64,000 bases of DNA. Origin: Avena insularis (lineage: Eukaryota > Streptophyta > Magnoliopsida > Poales > Poaceae). The stretch is taken from positions 191,331,189 to 191,395,188 of the forward strand of contig CM042697.1 of NCBI GenBank assembly GCA_023614405.1, written 5' to 3'. The notes under the pieces are model-generated. The model did no database searches and was not told where the DNA came from. It saw only the letters and a list, made by a program, of their open reading frames with translations. The position numbers were made by a program, and so were the translations under genes. Shown in pieces: positions 36,195-50,248 of the stretch (position 1 is its first letter; every line of letters begins with the position of its first letter).

Positions 36195-36229
36195 AACAAA
36201 ATCTCGTCCCGATATTTGAAAAAGAATAA

Positions 36230-36574
36230 AGAAGAAAACTAGGATTTAAAAAGATCGGGAAACTCTGTCTTGATGTGATCTTCTTGCTCCTAGGTAGCTT
36301 CTTCTTCAGTGTGGTTACTCCACTGAATCTTGAGAAACTTGATGCTTTGGGTTCTGGTGGTTCTGAAAGCTTCCTCCAAAATACGGATGGGTACTTCGGG
36401 ATACATTAGGTCATCATTGATCTCTATGGTCCGGTGATCAATGTTCTTGAAAACTTCTGTCTTCTCTGGAACTTCAAGGCATTTGCGAAGTAACGATATA
36501 TGGAACACATTATGCACGGCTGACATCTCCTCTGACAGTTCCAATTGATACGATACTTCTCCTCGACAATTCAA
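36230..36574 (-). pseudogene. Integrase C-terminal tail and chromodomain, Tekay-like
   Basis: VHNVFHISLLRKC is the conserved block after the GPY/F module. The chromodomain reads PVRILEEAF...FLKIQWSNHTEEEAT and then a TAG replaces the usual Trp, after which EQEDHIKTEFPDLF continues in frame to about 36240. One nonsense change is therefore the main lesion here. The chromodomain supports the chromovirus call. Confidence 0.88.
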
Positions 36575-37497
36575 AATCTTGAAAGGTCCGATACATCTGG
36601 GGGCTAACTTTCCTTTGAGCTAGAAACACTGCATTCCCTTCAAAGGCGACACTTTAAGATACACAAAATCTCTGATATTGAAAGCGAGGTCTCGACGTCT
36701 CTTGTTGGCGTAACTCTTCTGTCTTGACTGGGCAGTCTTGAGGTGCTCACGAATCTTGTGGACTTTCTCTTCTGCTTCTCGGAGAATGTCGGGTCCGAAA
36801 ATCTGACTCTCTCCTACTTCCGACCAATTCAAAGGGGTACGACACTTCCTTCCATACATGAATTCAAATGGGGCCATTTGCAAACTAGCTTGATAACTGT
36901 TGTTGTAAGAAAATACTGCGAACGACAGACAGTCTTCCCATTTAGATCCATACTCTAGCACACATGCTCTCAACATATCTTCGAGTATTTGATTACTCGC
37001 TCCGTTGGTCCATCGGTCTGAGGGTGATACGCTGTGCTGAAATCTAGTCGGGTTCCCAATCCTTCTTGGACTTTCTTCCAGAATCTCGAGGTAAACTGAG
37101 TTCCTCGATCCGATACAATGTTCTTGGGGACTCCGTGCAAACTGACGATTCTAGCGATGTATAACTCCGCTAGCTTCGAACTCTGGTAGGTGGTCTTTAC
37201 TAGTAAGAAATGGGCTACCTTGGACAATCTGTCAACTATGGCCCAAATAGAGTCATTTCCTCTACTAGAAGTAGGCAATCCGGTGATAAAGTCTATTCCA
37301 ACTGAATCCCATTTCCATTCCGGAATCTTTAGTGGTTGCAACAGTCCTACGGGTCTTTTATGTCCCGCCTTGACTCTCTGACAAATATCACACTTGGCGA
37401 TATAACTTCCGATTTCTCTCTTCATCTTATGCCACCAAAATTGCTCCTTCAAATCCTGATACATCTTCATTCCTCCGGGGTGGATAGAATAAAGAGT
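36575..37497 (-). pseudogene. Integrase core, Tekay-like
   Basis: 37497-36980 gives YSIHPGGMKMYQDLK, the zinc domain CDICQRVKAGHKRPVGLLQP, and the catalytic blocks GIDFITGLP, VSDRGTQFTSRFW and STAYHPQTDGPTERV (D, D, E all present). A one-base shift near 36975 moves the protein to the frame 36976-36620 with FEFMYGRKCRTPLNW and the basic tail. It is interrupted at 37497 by the solo LTR and continues at 50547. Confidence 0.92.
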
Positions 37498-37502
37498 ATC
37501 AT

Positions 37503-40500
37503 TGTAGCACCCCGGGTAAAACCACTACTAGAAAATCGTTTTGTGTTTTTGTTTTATGCATCATCATGTATCATACTTATGTCATTATGCCATCTTGCAT
37601 TTGAGCATCATATAAAACCCCTTTTCTTTTGGCTCTTGTCCCATATGCATTTGCATTTCACTTGTATTTGGTTCTTGATAAAATGTATTTAGTTTTTGAT
37701 ATATGTCAATGCCCAATTTGAGTTGGGGGCATATATTTTAAACTCCATCTATCTACTAACATGATTTAACATCTTGTGATAACCACCTTGCTTTAATTCA
37801 ACCATACATCTATATGTTGGCTTCTTATTTCTTATTTGGATTTAAATATTTTCCCATATGAATGTGTGGACCTATCTATCATCAGGTGATCATCCCACCT
37901 CTATTTCCATCTATTCCAATTCCATTCTTTTTCTTTAAAGCTATTCTTGGCTTGATCATCTATTTTTTTTCTTGATCCTTTCCATGTGCCAAAATTTCTA
38001 CTCTTCTTACAATCCATCTTCCCATCTTGTTGTTTTGTTCTATATTCCTTGAATATAAATCTACTCCCTTTGTTGGATTTCTACCATCTATCCATCTTGA
38101 GCTTCATTTAAACCTAGCTAGCTAAAAATTCCTAACTATCTACCCTAGCGGTGTGTCCATATATACACACACATATACACACACCTAGCTATATCTCTTT
38201 TTCTCTCCACACCAATTTGTATGTGTACACTCTCCACATATACATACAGCCGTATCAATCCAGTCAGCATTGGACACCGTATCCCCTTACCCTCTACTAT
38301 TTCTCTTCCTCTCTTGATCACGTGCCTGTGCTTTGCCTCCATCCTTTCTCTCTGTCCACAAAAGCTACCAGCCACAGCTTGTCCTCATCCCCTCCTCACC
38401 TGCCCCTGGATCGAGATCCATCCCCATCTTCTACCTCTCCATGGCAGAACCCTACCCTAAGTCGTCGCCATGACCATGACTAGTTCACAACTGCCCCGCC
38501 GTTGATCTGCTACCTTGGAGAAGCCTGGCAGTGAGGAGCAACGCCCGCCTCTGCAACCTCTTCATCATCAGGGTACCCGGCGCAAGGAGGAGCAGCCCAG
38601 CACCACGCCCACATAGCTGCCGACCCGGTGAACTTGCAGCACACCGTCAGGCTACATCTACACTGCAGGCACGTCTCCACCTTTGTCCTCACCTCAGGAA
38701 GCCCATGGTGAGCCTCTCCGCCTCCATCCCTATTTCCCCTTCTTCCTTTGCATATGGTACCGCCAGTTCGAGTAGGTAGCGCCAACCAACGCCATGAGCA
38801 CTGCGTCAGTTTCCTTGAGTTCACGGTGGACGGTGGTTGCGCCACTCGCTGCCATGCCTGTCACGCGTGTGTTCAAACATCCTCAAAATCTTCAATGTTC
38901 TAGCTTTATTCACGAGCTACTCCGAAGTTCTCAGATGCACTTATTCACATCATCTTGGTCTCAGTATACCCAGTTTTCCATTGAATCAAACCTCTCCCAA
39001 AATCGACCTTGGAGGTGCTCGGAATCATCAATGGAAGAACGAAGAATCTCATTGTTTATGCACAGCAAAACTGAATTCAGTTTCCGACAGTTGACGTGCG
39101 CGTTTTCAGCTCCGTTACCCGTCCGTTTCCGGCGCAAACCTGAATCTTCCGGACAAACTCTATGAACCAAAGTTTCAGCCCTAGATTCCCTCTCCATTTT
39201 TCATTTTTGCGGCATTGCAAAATTCTCTACGAAACACTCGCCATCTTCGTTCGAAAACTCGAGTCAGCTAGCAGATATTGCGGAATCATCTTCGGTTTCG
39301 TCAGGCTTCTACGGATCCAGCGGGAGGGTTTTCCACTTAGGCCCTCCCACTATTTGCATCCTCAACCCGCACTCCCCCAGATCGCACGCGTGTCAGCACC
39401 TCACAGGTCTCGCGTGGCCGCAGCCTAGTCAGCTCTTGGACCCACTTGTTTGTGGCTGGGTAAGCTAGCCAAGAGCAACAAAAGACCCAGGATGTTTTCT
39501 CAATTTAAACAAAAAAAATCAGGAAATGAATATAAGTCAAACAATTCATATCTTTTAAATTCTTTTGAATTTGAATAAACTTTCTAAATAAAATACGAAT
39601 GTTTTGCAAAGGTGAATTCATATCTAAATTCAAACTTGATCAGGGTTGACTCTATCTAGTCAAACCATTGACTTTGACCCCTCTTTAATATATTTGATTT
39701 AAATATTGTTTTAAAATTATAAATTTAAATAATATGTTTAATATATGATTTTGAATCAGAAAAACATGAGGATTGTGAATATTCTATTTATATTATTATT
39801 TAAACAATTTAAAATTTCGAAATAATTTAATTGTTAATAAATGACTTTTCTTAATAAATTCATAACTTTAAATCAGTAACTCCGAATTCGACAAACGATA
39901 TGTCTAAATCGATCAGCGCGACGAGACCTCTCTAACCATGATATCCATATTATCATTTGCATCATGCATTAAGAGAAATTTTATAAGCAGTACTGTTTAT
40001 ACAAGAAAAACATGATAAATAAAATTGGAAACTAATTGTCTCTTATTAATAGTGCCTCACGAATGCTATATCATCAATGTGCGATGCCCCTAATACCTTC
40101 TCAACATAGTTTGCATCATTAACTTTCCATGCCATGCATTATATCATGATCATGCCGATTCTTCTGCATTAGTTGTAATTGCTGCATCGCTTGTTCCTTT
40201 TAGTGTTTTGCTTCTTCCCGGATAGGACGATGAGATATTGTGAGCTTTGACAAGTTCTTCGGTTATGAATCTTCGGCAATGTTTTCAGGCGAGCATTCTC
40301 CCCTTTCTACCTATTTTACATTTCTAGTCTTTATTTCCTCTTATTGATCTATTGCTATCCGTGGTACGATGCTTTAGTTTCCGTACCCTTGTTATATTAC
40401 TTGCAGACCCTATATTGCCTTGGACACCTCCTATTACCTATTGTTTGATAGACAGTCAGCCTTGCGAGTCATAGTTGCTTGCTTAGTTGTCGCTTCGCGT

Positions 40501-41616
40501 TGTCGATGTTCCACTTATGTTGGGGGTTGGCATATTCATAAAGGTGGAAATGATTGTGGATTTAATTACAGTTGGTTACTTAAATATTAAAATTGATATA
40601 ACTAATGAAGAGGCATCAGTGGGTAAAGTTGAGATTTGGTTGTTAACCGCCCACTTGTGTCCACCTAGGACCCGAGTTCTTGACACCTGTTCCGAGACTG
40701 AGCGTGCTAACCACATGTGGGGTGTGTGGGCACCCCTATTGGCTTAGTACCCGATTCAAAGTACTGTACTGGGGGCCACAAACTAGTTTGATGTTTTCAT
40801 GCCATGTTTATTATCTGTTGCTCGATGAGAGTTTACTATTGTACTGTTTAGGATGTGGGTCGTTATGTTGAGGATTATAGCTATGGCCTCTGATCTCCTG
40901 GTCGATCTTGCAACCTCTGGGTCTGTATTCGGAGCTCGGCCGACTTCGTTATGGGTAGCTTATTGGGGTGGCCCCCATGTACTTGCTTTGGGTTTGGGAA
41001 GCATCGTGTCCTAGGACACGCCGACATACCTATGGAAGTATGTTAACTGATCTGGCAACAAGGGTCGAAGTGCGTGTGGAAACTTTGGTGCACCCATGCA
41101 GGGTTAAATCTTTTCGAGAAGCCGTGTCCGTGGTTATGGACGACTTGGAGCATAGTATCTCGATCATAGACAACTAGAACTAAAGTTTACTGTTATAAAT
41201 TTGACTTGTATCTGATATGATTAGTAAGTTGGATAACCACCATGGAAAGAATGGATGAAACTGCCAACCGTGTGAGTTTCCTCGGTTTGACTTCCTCGTT
41301 TGGTCTCGAGGGGGAAATACCAGGATGGGTATGTTTGGTGTTAGTATTAGGTTGGTTCCGAATAGGTCTTTCTTACCCCTCTCTGATAGCCGACAGTTGT
41401 ATCGAGTCTCTTTAGGCTGTTTAGTGCATGCTGCGTCGCCGCTTCAGTCTACCATACCTATGTAGGTGAGGACCGCCGAATTCTAGTCTCTCTCGTAATC
41501 GCCTCGATCACCGCTTCTTTTTCCTTTGCCCTTTGTCGGCACCCCTTTTGTTTAAGCAGGTTTTCAGATCGACGTTGTTAATAGGGTTACCCTTCCGGCT
41601 CGGCCTGGGCAGGGTT
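37503..41616 (+). mobile_element. Solo LTR of another long-LTR gypsy element, first part
   Basis: Starts TGTAGCACCCCGGG; the matching end GGGTGTTATA is at 50541. A perfect target duplication ATCAT lies at 37498-37502 and 50542-50546, and the Tekay integrase frame reads straight across the empty site (ESHD|TLYSIHPGG). Total length without Angela copy 3 is about 4.4 kb. No primer site, polypurine tract or coding domain was found, so it is read as a solo LTR formed by LTR-LTR recombination. A box near 41110 shared with the Tekay LTRs suggests + orientation. The unusual TA end probably mutated from CA. Confidence 0.82.
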
Positions 41617-43443
41617 TGTTGGAGATATGCCCAAGAGGCAATAATAAAGTGGTTATTATCATATCTTCATACTTATGATAAATGTTTACATACCATGCTA
41701 TAATTATATTAACCGGAAACATTAATACTTGTGTGATTTGTAAACATAAAAGAGTCCCTAGTAAAGCCTCTTGTTAAACTAACTTGTTGGTTAATATATG
41801 ATCATGGTTTCCTGATCATGAACATAGAGATGTTATTAACAACAGGGTCATATCATTAGGAGAATGATGTGATGGACATACTCCTATAGTTAAGCGTAGC
41901 ATAAAGATCAAGTCATTTAATATAGTTCATTTGCTATAAGCTCGATACATAGTAACCTAATTCCTTCACCATGAGATCATGCATATCACCTTTTAGGAAG
42001 GATGCTTTGATGACATCAAACACCACACCGTAATGTGGTGGCTATAAAGGTGGCATTGAGTGTTCGTAAAGTATTGGTTGAGACACATGGATCAAGAGTG
42101 ATTTGTCCATCCATATGATGATAGATATACTCTGGGCCTCTCGGTGGAATGTCATCCAATTAGCTTGTAAGCATGTGACTAGCTCACAAGGGATCACATA
42201 CCACGAACGAGAAAAGAGTACTTATCGAACGAGGTTGAACTAGGTATGCGAGATACCGACGATCATAACCTCGGATAAGTAAACTATCGTGAGACAAAGG
42301 GAAATTGGTATCATATGTAAGTGGTTCATCCGATCGCAAAGTAATCGTAGAAATATGTGGGAGCCATATGAATTTCCAGATTCCTCTATTGGTTATTGAT
42401 CTAGAAGTGTCTCGATCATGTCCGCATAATTCACGAACCGTGGAGACACACTTAAGGATTCGATGTTGTTGAGTAGTTATGGAATGATGAGTAAGAGACC
42501 GAATGTTGTTCGAGTCTCGGATGGGATCCGGATATCACGAGGAGATCCGTAATGGTCCGAGAATAAGATTCATATAAGGAAAGTCCTGCTTTGGGTTGGG
42601 GAATGGTTCCTGTTTTCATCGAGAATGTTCTAGAAGGTTCCTAATGTCCCAGACCGGAGGAAAGGGTACATGAATGTGTTATATCAAGTTGGTATGATTG
42701 CATTATGTGCTTGGTGTCATCATTGTACCAAATAGAGGGTTTATTCAAATCCTAGTTTGAAAAGTCAAACGGCTAGTTTGAAAAGTCAAACGGCTAGTTT
42801 TGGGGAAGAGGAGAAGGAGGTTTGAAACGACTTGGGGAGGAGTTCCTCCCACCGCGCCCACCTTGGTCCGAGTTGGGGAGGACTCCTCCCAGCGCCTCCC
42901 TCCACCTATAAGAGGAGGTGGCTCCTCCTAGACACAAGTTGCCTCCTCTAAACCTAAACCCTAGCCACACCTAGGATTTCTCCCAAGCCACGAGTTAGAG
43001 CTTCTAATTGCCCAATTTGGTTTAGCCCCTTCTAATTGGTGTGTCTAAACCCTAGATCACCAAGGCTCTCATAGTCCACCATACTGCCCGGCTTAAGGCG
43101 AAGCCTCATGAGATCTCCTCTACTTCCTGCAGTACCATGTCAGTCGTCACGAATTGCGAGGAGAGTGCTACAACCTCCATTTTCTTTGGAACAAGGGAGA
43201 GGAAGGTCTTCGAGTATCTAACGTGTGATCCGATTGCGGGAGCTTTAACGCAATGGAAGGATCGCCTACACGATCTTGAGATCGGCAAGTACGACTACAT
43301 CACCCACGAGAATCGCTCTCGTTAACCGCTTTGGAATCTTCGAGGGTGAGTTCATCTATCGACTGCTACAATCTAGTAAATAGATCTTGGCTTGTTTGTT
43401 TGCATGCTAGAAAATTTTGTTTTCCATGCTACGAACCCCTACA
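41617..43443 (+). repeat. 5' LTR of Angela copy 3
   Basis: TATA-like CTATAAGAGG at about 42903-42912. Several small deletions relative to 48403-50243, for example at 41939-41945 and 42000. Confidence 0.95.
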
Positions 43444-43446
43444 AAG

Positions 43447-43462
43447 GGTATCGAGCCGTGTC
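43447..43462 (+). other. Altered tRNA-Met primer-binding site, Angela copy 3
   Basis: GGGTATCGAGCCGTGT in place of TGGTATCAGAGCCGTGT: two small changes in the primer complement. Confidence 0.75.
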
Positions 43463-46400
43463 TATATGTAGATCTGCACGAGTAGAACACAATGGTCATT
43501 GTGGGCGTTGATGCTTTTGTTGTCGATTGCTTCTTGTGTACTTTGCATCTTCGGGATGGTGGGATGAAGCGCGGCTAACCTTACATGACATCGTTCATGA
43601 GACTTGCTCCACGCTTGACATGCAACTTGTATTGCATAAGTGGCTTTGCAGTGCCTGCTTTCTCCCAACATAGTTAAGATTCAATTTACAACGTGATCGA
43701 CAATACTAGTATCAATGTTGTGGTTCTTGTTCGTAAGTTAGAACGACACTTATTGAAAGCCCCAAACCACGTAAAACATGCAAAGAAAATTAGAGGCGCC
43801 TAACTTTGTTTTGCGGTGTGATGTGATATGGCCATGATTGTGATTATATATGATGTATGCAATGTTCCTTATTGTAAGTTGGCAACCGCAGGAGCCATAT
43901 GGTTGTCTTTAAATTCTTAAGACCCGTGTCTATTCAAAGTAGTTGTAATAGTTGAAGCGGTGGGCGACAACCATGGAGCGTCATTGACCTTGATGCAATG
44001 CCGATGATGATGGAGATCATGTTCGTGCTTGAAGATGGAGATCGGAAGCACAAGAAGAAAGGCCATATCATATCACATATTATGAATTGCATGTGATGTT
44101 AATCCTTTTATGCATCTTGTATTGCTTAGTTAACGATGGTAGCATTATAAGATGATCCCTCAAGCACACAATTTCAAGTTTTAAAGTGTTCATCCTTAGT
44201 AAGCACCGCTATAAAGCTCGTTGTTTCAAGCACTACGTGATGATCGGGTGTTAGATTCTGCAGTGTATACAACATGAGCAAGCCAGATTTGCTCATGCGG
44301 AAGCTAAGGTTGATCTTGACGAGCCTAGCATGTACAGACATGGTCTCGGAACACGGATCACCGAAAGGTAAAGCATGAGTCATATAGTAGATATGATGAA
44401 CATGTTGATTGTTCGCCATTGAAGCTACATCAACTCTCGTGATGATCGGTTTTGATGTGGTGGATTTGGTTCATGTGATCACTAAAACAATGTGAGGGAT
44501 ATTGTTTTGAGTGGGAGTTCAACGACAATATGATTAAAAGTTGAACACTATTTATCATAAATTAAATCAAAGTGAATTTGCATAGTTGTTGTAGTCATTG
44601 GCATCCGTTTACCACCTTGCGCTTAGTTATAATTGAGATGATAGAACTATAGAATTACGTTAGTTACTTTACGAACTGGTATCGTATTGTTTTGAAGTGT
44701 TAATCTAAAGTTTTAAAAGTCCTATTGCAAACTTTCAGTAAGTTCCGGTTACTCCATGAAGTTTAATAATTGGTATTAAAATCAAGAGTGACAATTCCAA
44801 GTGTTAGTGTATGAGTATCATGTTTGTCTTCTTGATTCTTGATCTTCAAAGAATTGTCTTAATATCAAGGTTATCTAGGATCTGAAAGAGTTGTTTCAGA
44901 AACCATGATGTGTGGAAGATATTGTGATATCTAAAACGAAGTTTTGGTTGCAACATGATAGAGTATAATATGGCAAAAGTCATGTTCTCATATTTGATGA
45001 GAATTTGCAAAAGGTTGAAGACACTAGTTGTCCTAAAACTCCAAAAGGTTTTGGAGAGCAACATTATACTCGTGATTCACCGTTATAAGCTAAAAGTAGC
45101 TTGATCATGGATGATTCCATGATAAGGGTAAATATTTGATGTAGGTAAAATGTTTACTACACCAAGAGATTACTAAATAAAGGAATTTGAAAGAACACCA
45201 AACATTTGATGATGGTGATCTACTTCAAAGTGCAAGTCCAAAGACATTGTATTTTAATATACATGCTTTGGACTATGTGTCATGTATATGACTCCACTGT
45301 TGATGTTGATAGATTCTTTCAAACAGAAAAGGAAATACTGAAAGAGAATCTCATAAGTATATGGCAGAAAAGAAAAGACTAGAATTGTTTAGTTTAAGTA
45401 TACAGAAGATATACATGTTATGGCTATATTCTTTGCTTATTAAACAATGTGGTTCTTAAGTATTTGATACTGAATTTGTTGGTGTGAATCATCATACGAA
45501 ACAACACAATTCATGAACTATAATGGCCTAAGTAACTAGCAAAAGAATATGTGATGATGTTCATCGAGAACAAATAAAGGGTTATTGTGTTGCTCGTTAA
45601 ACATCAAAGCTTGCCTTCAAGATTTGTTTTATCAGGTATTATGAGAACAAAAGGGTTGTTCAAATAATTGCCGTAATCCATAAAAGATGGATGATTCACA
45701 AATCTCGTTGGAGAAATCACATCCATAAATCTAGTGCTAAAAATGTCGAAAGACAAATTGATTGAAAGATCACTTAGGAAGTGACATCGCCGTTTAAATT
45801 ATATTGGAAAGAAAACATGAAGAAACTCCATGTGGATGGAATTTTGGAGTCATTTGATTTTTGATCACATGACGCTTGTGGCTAGAGATAATTAAAACTT
45901 CGTTCATAGGCCAAAAGGGAACAAATGACTAGCTTATTGGAACTTGTACATATTGTTGTACAAAATCCATTATGTGTAGTCAAGAGCGATGGATTTCAAC
46001 TTCATATGCTTTCTCCGAAAATTTGAGTGAATATATGAATATTTACTTAATAAGGATGAAGTATGAAACATTTGAAAAGTTCAAAGACTTTCAAGATGAA
46101 GTGCAAAATCATTGTAACAAAGAATGTAAATAGTTTATGATAAGATCATAAAGGAAGATATTTGAGTTACAAGTTTAGCATAATACCTAAGATTTAAGGA
46201 ATCGTTCTGTGAATTTGAATGTCCCGAAACACCATAAGAGTATGGAGCGTTCGAGACATGTAATTAAACCTTGTTTGACATGGTAAGATCGAAGGTGTAA
46301 TACACAAAACTGCCATTATATTTTAAAGATTAAAAGCTTTAGAGACTACCGTTTTCCACTGAAAAGAGCTCCATCATAATCCGCTGAAATGACACCATAT

Positions 46401-48390
46401 AAAGTTATGGTTTGGGATAAAACCCAAGTAGTCTTTTCTTAAAACATTGGTATGCTATGCATAAGAAAGATGTTTGCAACCAAAGTCGGATAAACCTGTC
46501 TTTGTATTACTGTTAAGTATTCCTCCATAGACACCGGAGACAAAAGTGTTTGTCGCTTAGAACGTCAAGTTTCTTTGAGAAGGAATTTTTCGTGAAAAGA
46601 TAAGTGGGAGGATAATAGAACTTTGATAAGGTTAAAGGAACCTTAGCTATATGTGCAAAGTTGCAAGCAAAAAGTGTTCCGAGGCAAGAATAATGCTCAT
46701 GGCTCATGTGCCTCAAAGGTTGCAGTCACGGAGGTCTAAGTTTCTATTGAACCAAGTAGGTCGAGTAAACAATCAAATACCAAGATTTGAGGGTTGAATC
46801 ATTATTTGAGAATAATGAGCGACTACATGCAAAGAAGCGACGATGGGCCCCGACTACAAATGGCTTGAAGCCATAAAATCCGTGATAGTTCCATACACGA
46901 GAAATCAAGTTTTGAACTTGAAGGACCCTCGAGAAAGGTGTAAGACCTTACAGTTGTGTTTGGATCTATAAAGAAGTGAACATGGATGTTTCACATCTAT
47001 GAAATAGTCGACATGTTGGGAAAGAGTTCACAAAATGTTCAAAGGTTGACTATGACAAGATTTTGATCTTTCATAGCGATATTTAGTCTAGACGGATTAA
47101 TGTAGCAACCACTACATATAATTTTGTTATGTGGTAGTTGAATAAACAAAACAAGTTCTTCTAATAGAAGGGTTACCTAGGACGTCTGCATGACACGGTC
47201 CAAAGGGTTTTGTTAATTCAAAGGATGCTAAAAGCATATGCAAACTTCAATGGTTGAAGTAAGCATCATGAGTTGGAATCTTCACTATGATGAAACTTAA
47301 AAGAGTTTAATTTCATCAGAGACAATGAAGATACTTGCATTTGCAAGAAATTAAGTGGGAGCGCTAAGACATATTTCTAATACATTATGTGGAAGACATA
47401 TTGTTGTTTAAAAATGATGTATCTTTTATTAACACATATTAAGAATTTCATCCCGATGAAAGACTTAGGCAAAACCCAAATATTTGGCATCAATAGATGC
47501 TAATATGGTTGTGCCGAAAGTACATAGATGATATATTGAATAAGTTCAATATAGAAACTACAAGAAAGGTTCTTGTCACACACGTAAAGGATTGAATGAG
47601 TTCAATATTGATGATATATTCAAGTGTATTGACATTTGGTAAGTGAAACAAAGATTCAAGTATAGATTGATACTTGATGTATGAAATCACAAAGAGTATT
47701 TATATCAATCATGTTGTGATATGTACAAATCCAGATATGTCCTATGCTCTAAATGTTATGAGCATATACCAGAATGATTCATAAGATGATTATTGGACGA
47801 TAGTAAAGATATTCTTATGATCTTGTAAAAGAACTAAGAATATATTATTTTGTAGAAGTGACAAATAGATGGTTAGTTCATTGTAAATGAATTACATTGA
47901 TACTAGTTTTGTCATAAAGTACAAATTAAGTTTATCTCAATCTAAACTAAGGGTGGCACAATATAATGGAAAGTAAGTTCCATAATGGATTTGGATGAGT
48001 TCCAAAGTTAAGACATTGTGACAGATACTACAACAAAAGGCTAAGTATATGACTTCTATAATAGCAGCTAAAGAGGGCATTTGTGTCAAGTAGTTTGTTA
48101 TCAAACTAGGTGTAGTTCACAGCGGGATAATACTATGAAGATATATTGTATGACAATATTATCAACATGTTTTAACCCCAAAGAACTAAAGGTCTCACCA
48201 AAGGACCAAAATTATACAAAGCCATCTCATTAGAGAATGAGTGATGCGTAGAGACGCAAAGACATGCAATTACACACGACCGAAGTGTCGATCCGAGATC
48301 ACTGACCACTAGCAATCGTGTACATACAACACTGGAAAGCCATAGGTGTTGAATACACAAAGGTATAAAACTAGATTATTGACTCTAGTG
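43463..48390 (+). pseudogene. Decayed leader and gag-pol of Angela copy 3
   Basis: 43463-44520 is recognisable leader, reverse complement of the leaders in copies 1 and 2. Beyond 44560 only traces of coding remain: near 46055-46140 the reading YETFEKFKDFQDEVQN resembles SETFEKFKEFQSEVEN of the copy 1 integrase, then stops. No frame longer than about 70 codons follows the element strand. Base composition is AT-rich. Relics of RT are expected around 47100-47800 but could not be read reliably. Confidence 0.75.
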
Positions 48391-48402
48391 CAAGTGGGAG
48401 AC
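48391..48402 (+). other. Polypurine tract of Angela copy 3
   Basis: CAAGTGGGAGAC abutting the 3' LTR; preserved although the coding region is lost. Confidence 0.88.
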
Positions 48403-50243
48403 TGTTGGAGATATGCCCAAGAGGCAATAATAAAGTGGTTATTATCATATCTTCATACTTATGATAAATGTTTACATACCATGCTATAATTGTATTAACC
48501 TAAAACATTAATAATTTTGTGATTTGTAAACATAAAAGAGTCCCTAGTAAAGCCTCTTGTTAAACTAGCTTGTTGGTTAATATATGATCATGGTTTCCTG
48601 ATCATGAACATAGAGATGTTATTAACAATAGGGTCATATCATTAGGAGAATGATGTGATGGACATACTCCTATAGTTAAGCGTAGCATAAAGATCAAGTC
48701 ATTTAATATAGTTCATTTGCTATAAGCTTTCTGATACATAGTAACCTAATTCCTTCGACCATGAGATCATGCATATCACCTTTTCCTAAGGATGCTTTGA
48801 TGACATCAAACACCACACCGTAACAGGTGGCTATAAAGGTGGCATTGAGTGTTCGAAAGTATTGGTTGAGACACATGGATCAAGAGTGGATTTGTCCATC
48901 CATATGACGGATAGATATACTGGGCCCTCTATGGAATGTCATCCAATTAGCTTGCAAGCATGTGACTACCTCACAAGGGATCACATACCACTTGAACGAG
49001 AAAAGAGTACTTATCGGTAACGAGGTTGAACTAGGTATGCAGAGATACCGACGATCATAACCTCGGATAAGTAAACTATCGTGAGACAAAGGGAAATTGG
49101 TATCATATGTAAGTGGTTCATCCGATCGCAAAGTAATCGTAGAAATATGTGGAGCCATATGAATTTCCAGATTCCTATTGGTTATTGATCTAGAAGTGTC
49201 TCGATCATGTCCGCATAATTCACGAACCGTAGGGAGACACACTTAAGGATTCGATGTTGTTGAGTAGTTATGGAATGATGAGTAAGAGACCAATGTTGTT
49301 CGAGTCTCGGATGGGATCCGGATATCACGAGGAGATCCTAATGGTCCTGAGAATAAGATTCATATAAGGAAAGTCCTGCTTCATAGTTGGGGAATGGTTC
49401 TGTTTTCATCGAATGTTCTAGAAGGTTCGGAATGTCCCAAGACTCGGAGGAAAGGTTACATGAATGTGTTATATCAAGTTGGTATGATTGCATTATGTGC
49501 TTGGTGTCATCGCTGTACCAAATAGAGGGTTTATTCAAATCCTAGTTTGAAAAGTCAAACGGCTAGTTTGAAAAGTCAAACGGCTAGTTTTGGGGGAGGA
49601 GAAGGAGGTTTGAATCGACTTGGGGAGGAGTTCCTCCCACCGCCCACCTTGTCCGAGTTGGGAGGGACTCCTCCCCCAGCGCCTCCCTCCACCTATAAGA
49701 GGAGGGTGGCTCCTCCCAGACACAAGTCAGCTCCCTCTAAACCTAAACCCTAGCCACACCTTAGGATTTCTCCCAAGCCGCCGAGTTAGAGCTTCTAATT
49801 GCCCCACTGGTTTAGCCCCTTCTAATTGGTGTGTCTAAACCCTAGATCACCAAGGCTCTCTCATAGTCCACCATACTGCCCCCGCTTAAGGCGAAGCTCA
49901 TGAGATCTCCTCTACTTCCTAGGTACCACGTCAGGTCACGAATTGCAGGAGAGTGCTACAACCTCCATTTTCATGGAACAAGGAGAGGAAGGTCTTCGTC
50001 GAATCTTAACGTGTGACCGATCATGGGGAGCCGCTTAACGCAGTGGGAAGGATCGTCTACACGATCTTGAGATCGGCAAGTGTACGACTACATCACCCAC
50101 GAGAATCTGCTCTCGTTAACCGCTTTGGAATCTTCGAGGGTGAGTTCATCTATCGACTCGTTGCTACAATTTAGTAGATAGATCTTGGCTTGTTTGTTTG
50201 CATGCGTTAGAAAATTTTGTTTTCCATGCTACGAACCCCTACA
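48403..50243 (+). repeat. 3' LTR of Angela copy 3
   Basis: 1841 bp with the same ends as the 5' LTR. TATA-like CTATAAGAGG at about 49693-49702. Confidence 0.95.
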
Positions 50244-50248
50244 GGGTT

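Larger units (their letters stand above)
41617..50243 (+). mobile_element. Angela/WIS/BARE-type Ty1/copia element, copy 3
   Basis: 8.6 kb, + strand, TGTTGGAGATATGCCC...GAACCCCTACA, perfect target duplication GGGTT (41612-41616 and 50244-50248). LTRs are 1827 and 1841 bp. The internal region has the usual primer site and polypurine tract, but no long open frame on the element strand, and the coding remnant is far more diverged from copy 1 than the LTRs are from each other. It looks like a non-autonomous copy. Confidence 0.95.

Noticed and set aside
38145..39430. Open frames of 80-120 codons in the solo LTR
   Set aside because: No domains and inconsistent strands; treated as LTR sequence.
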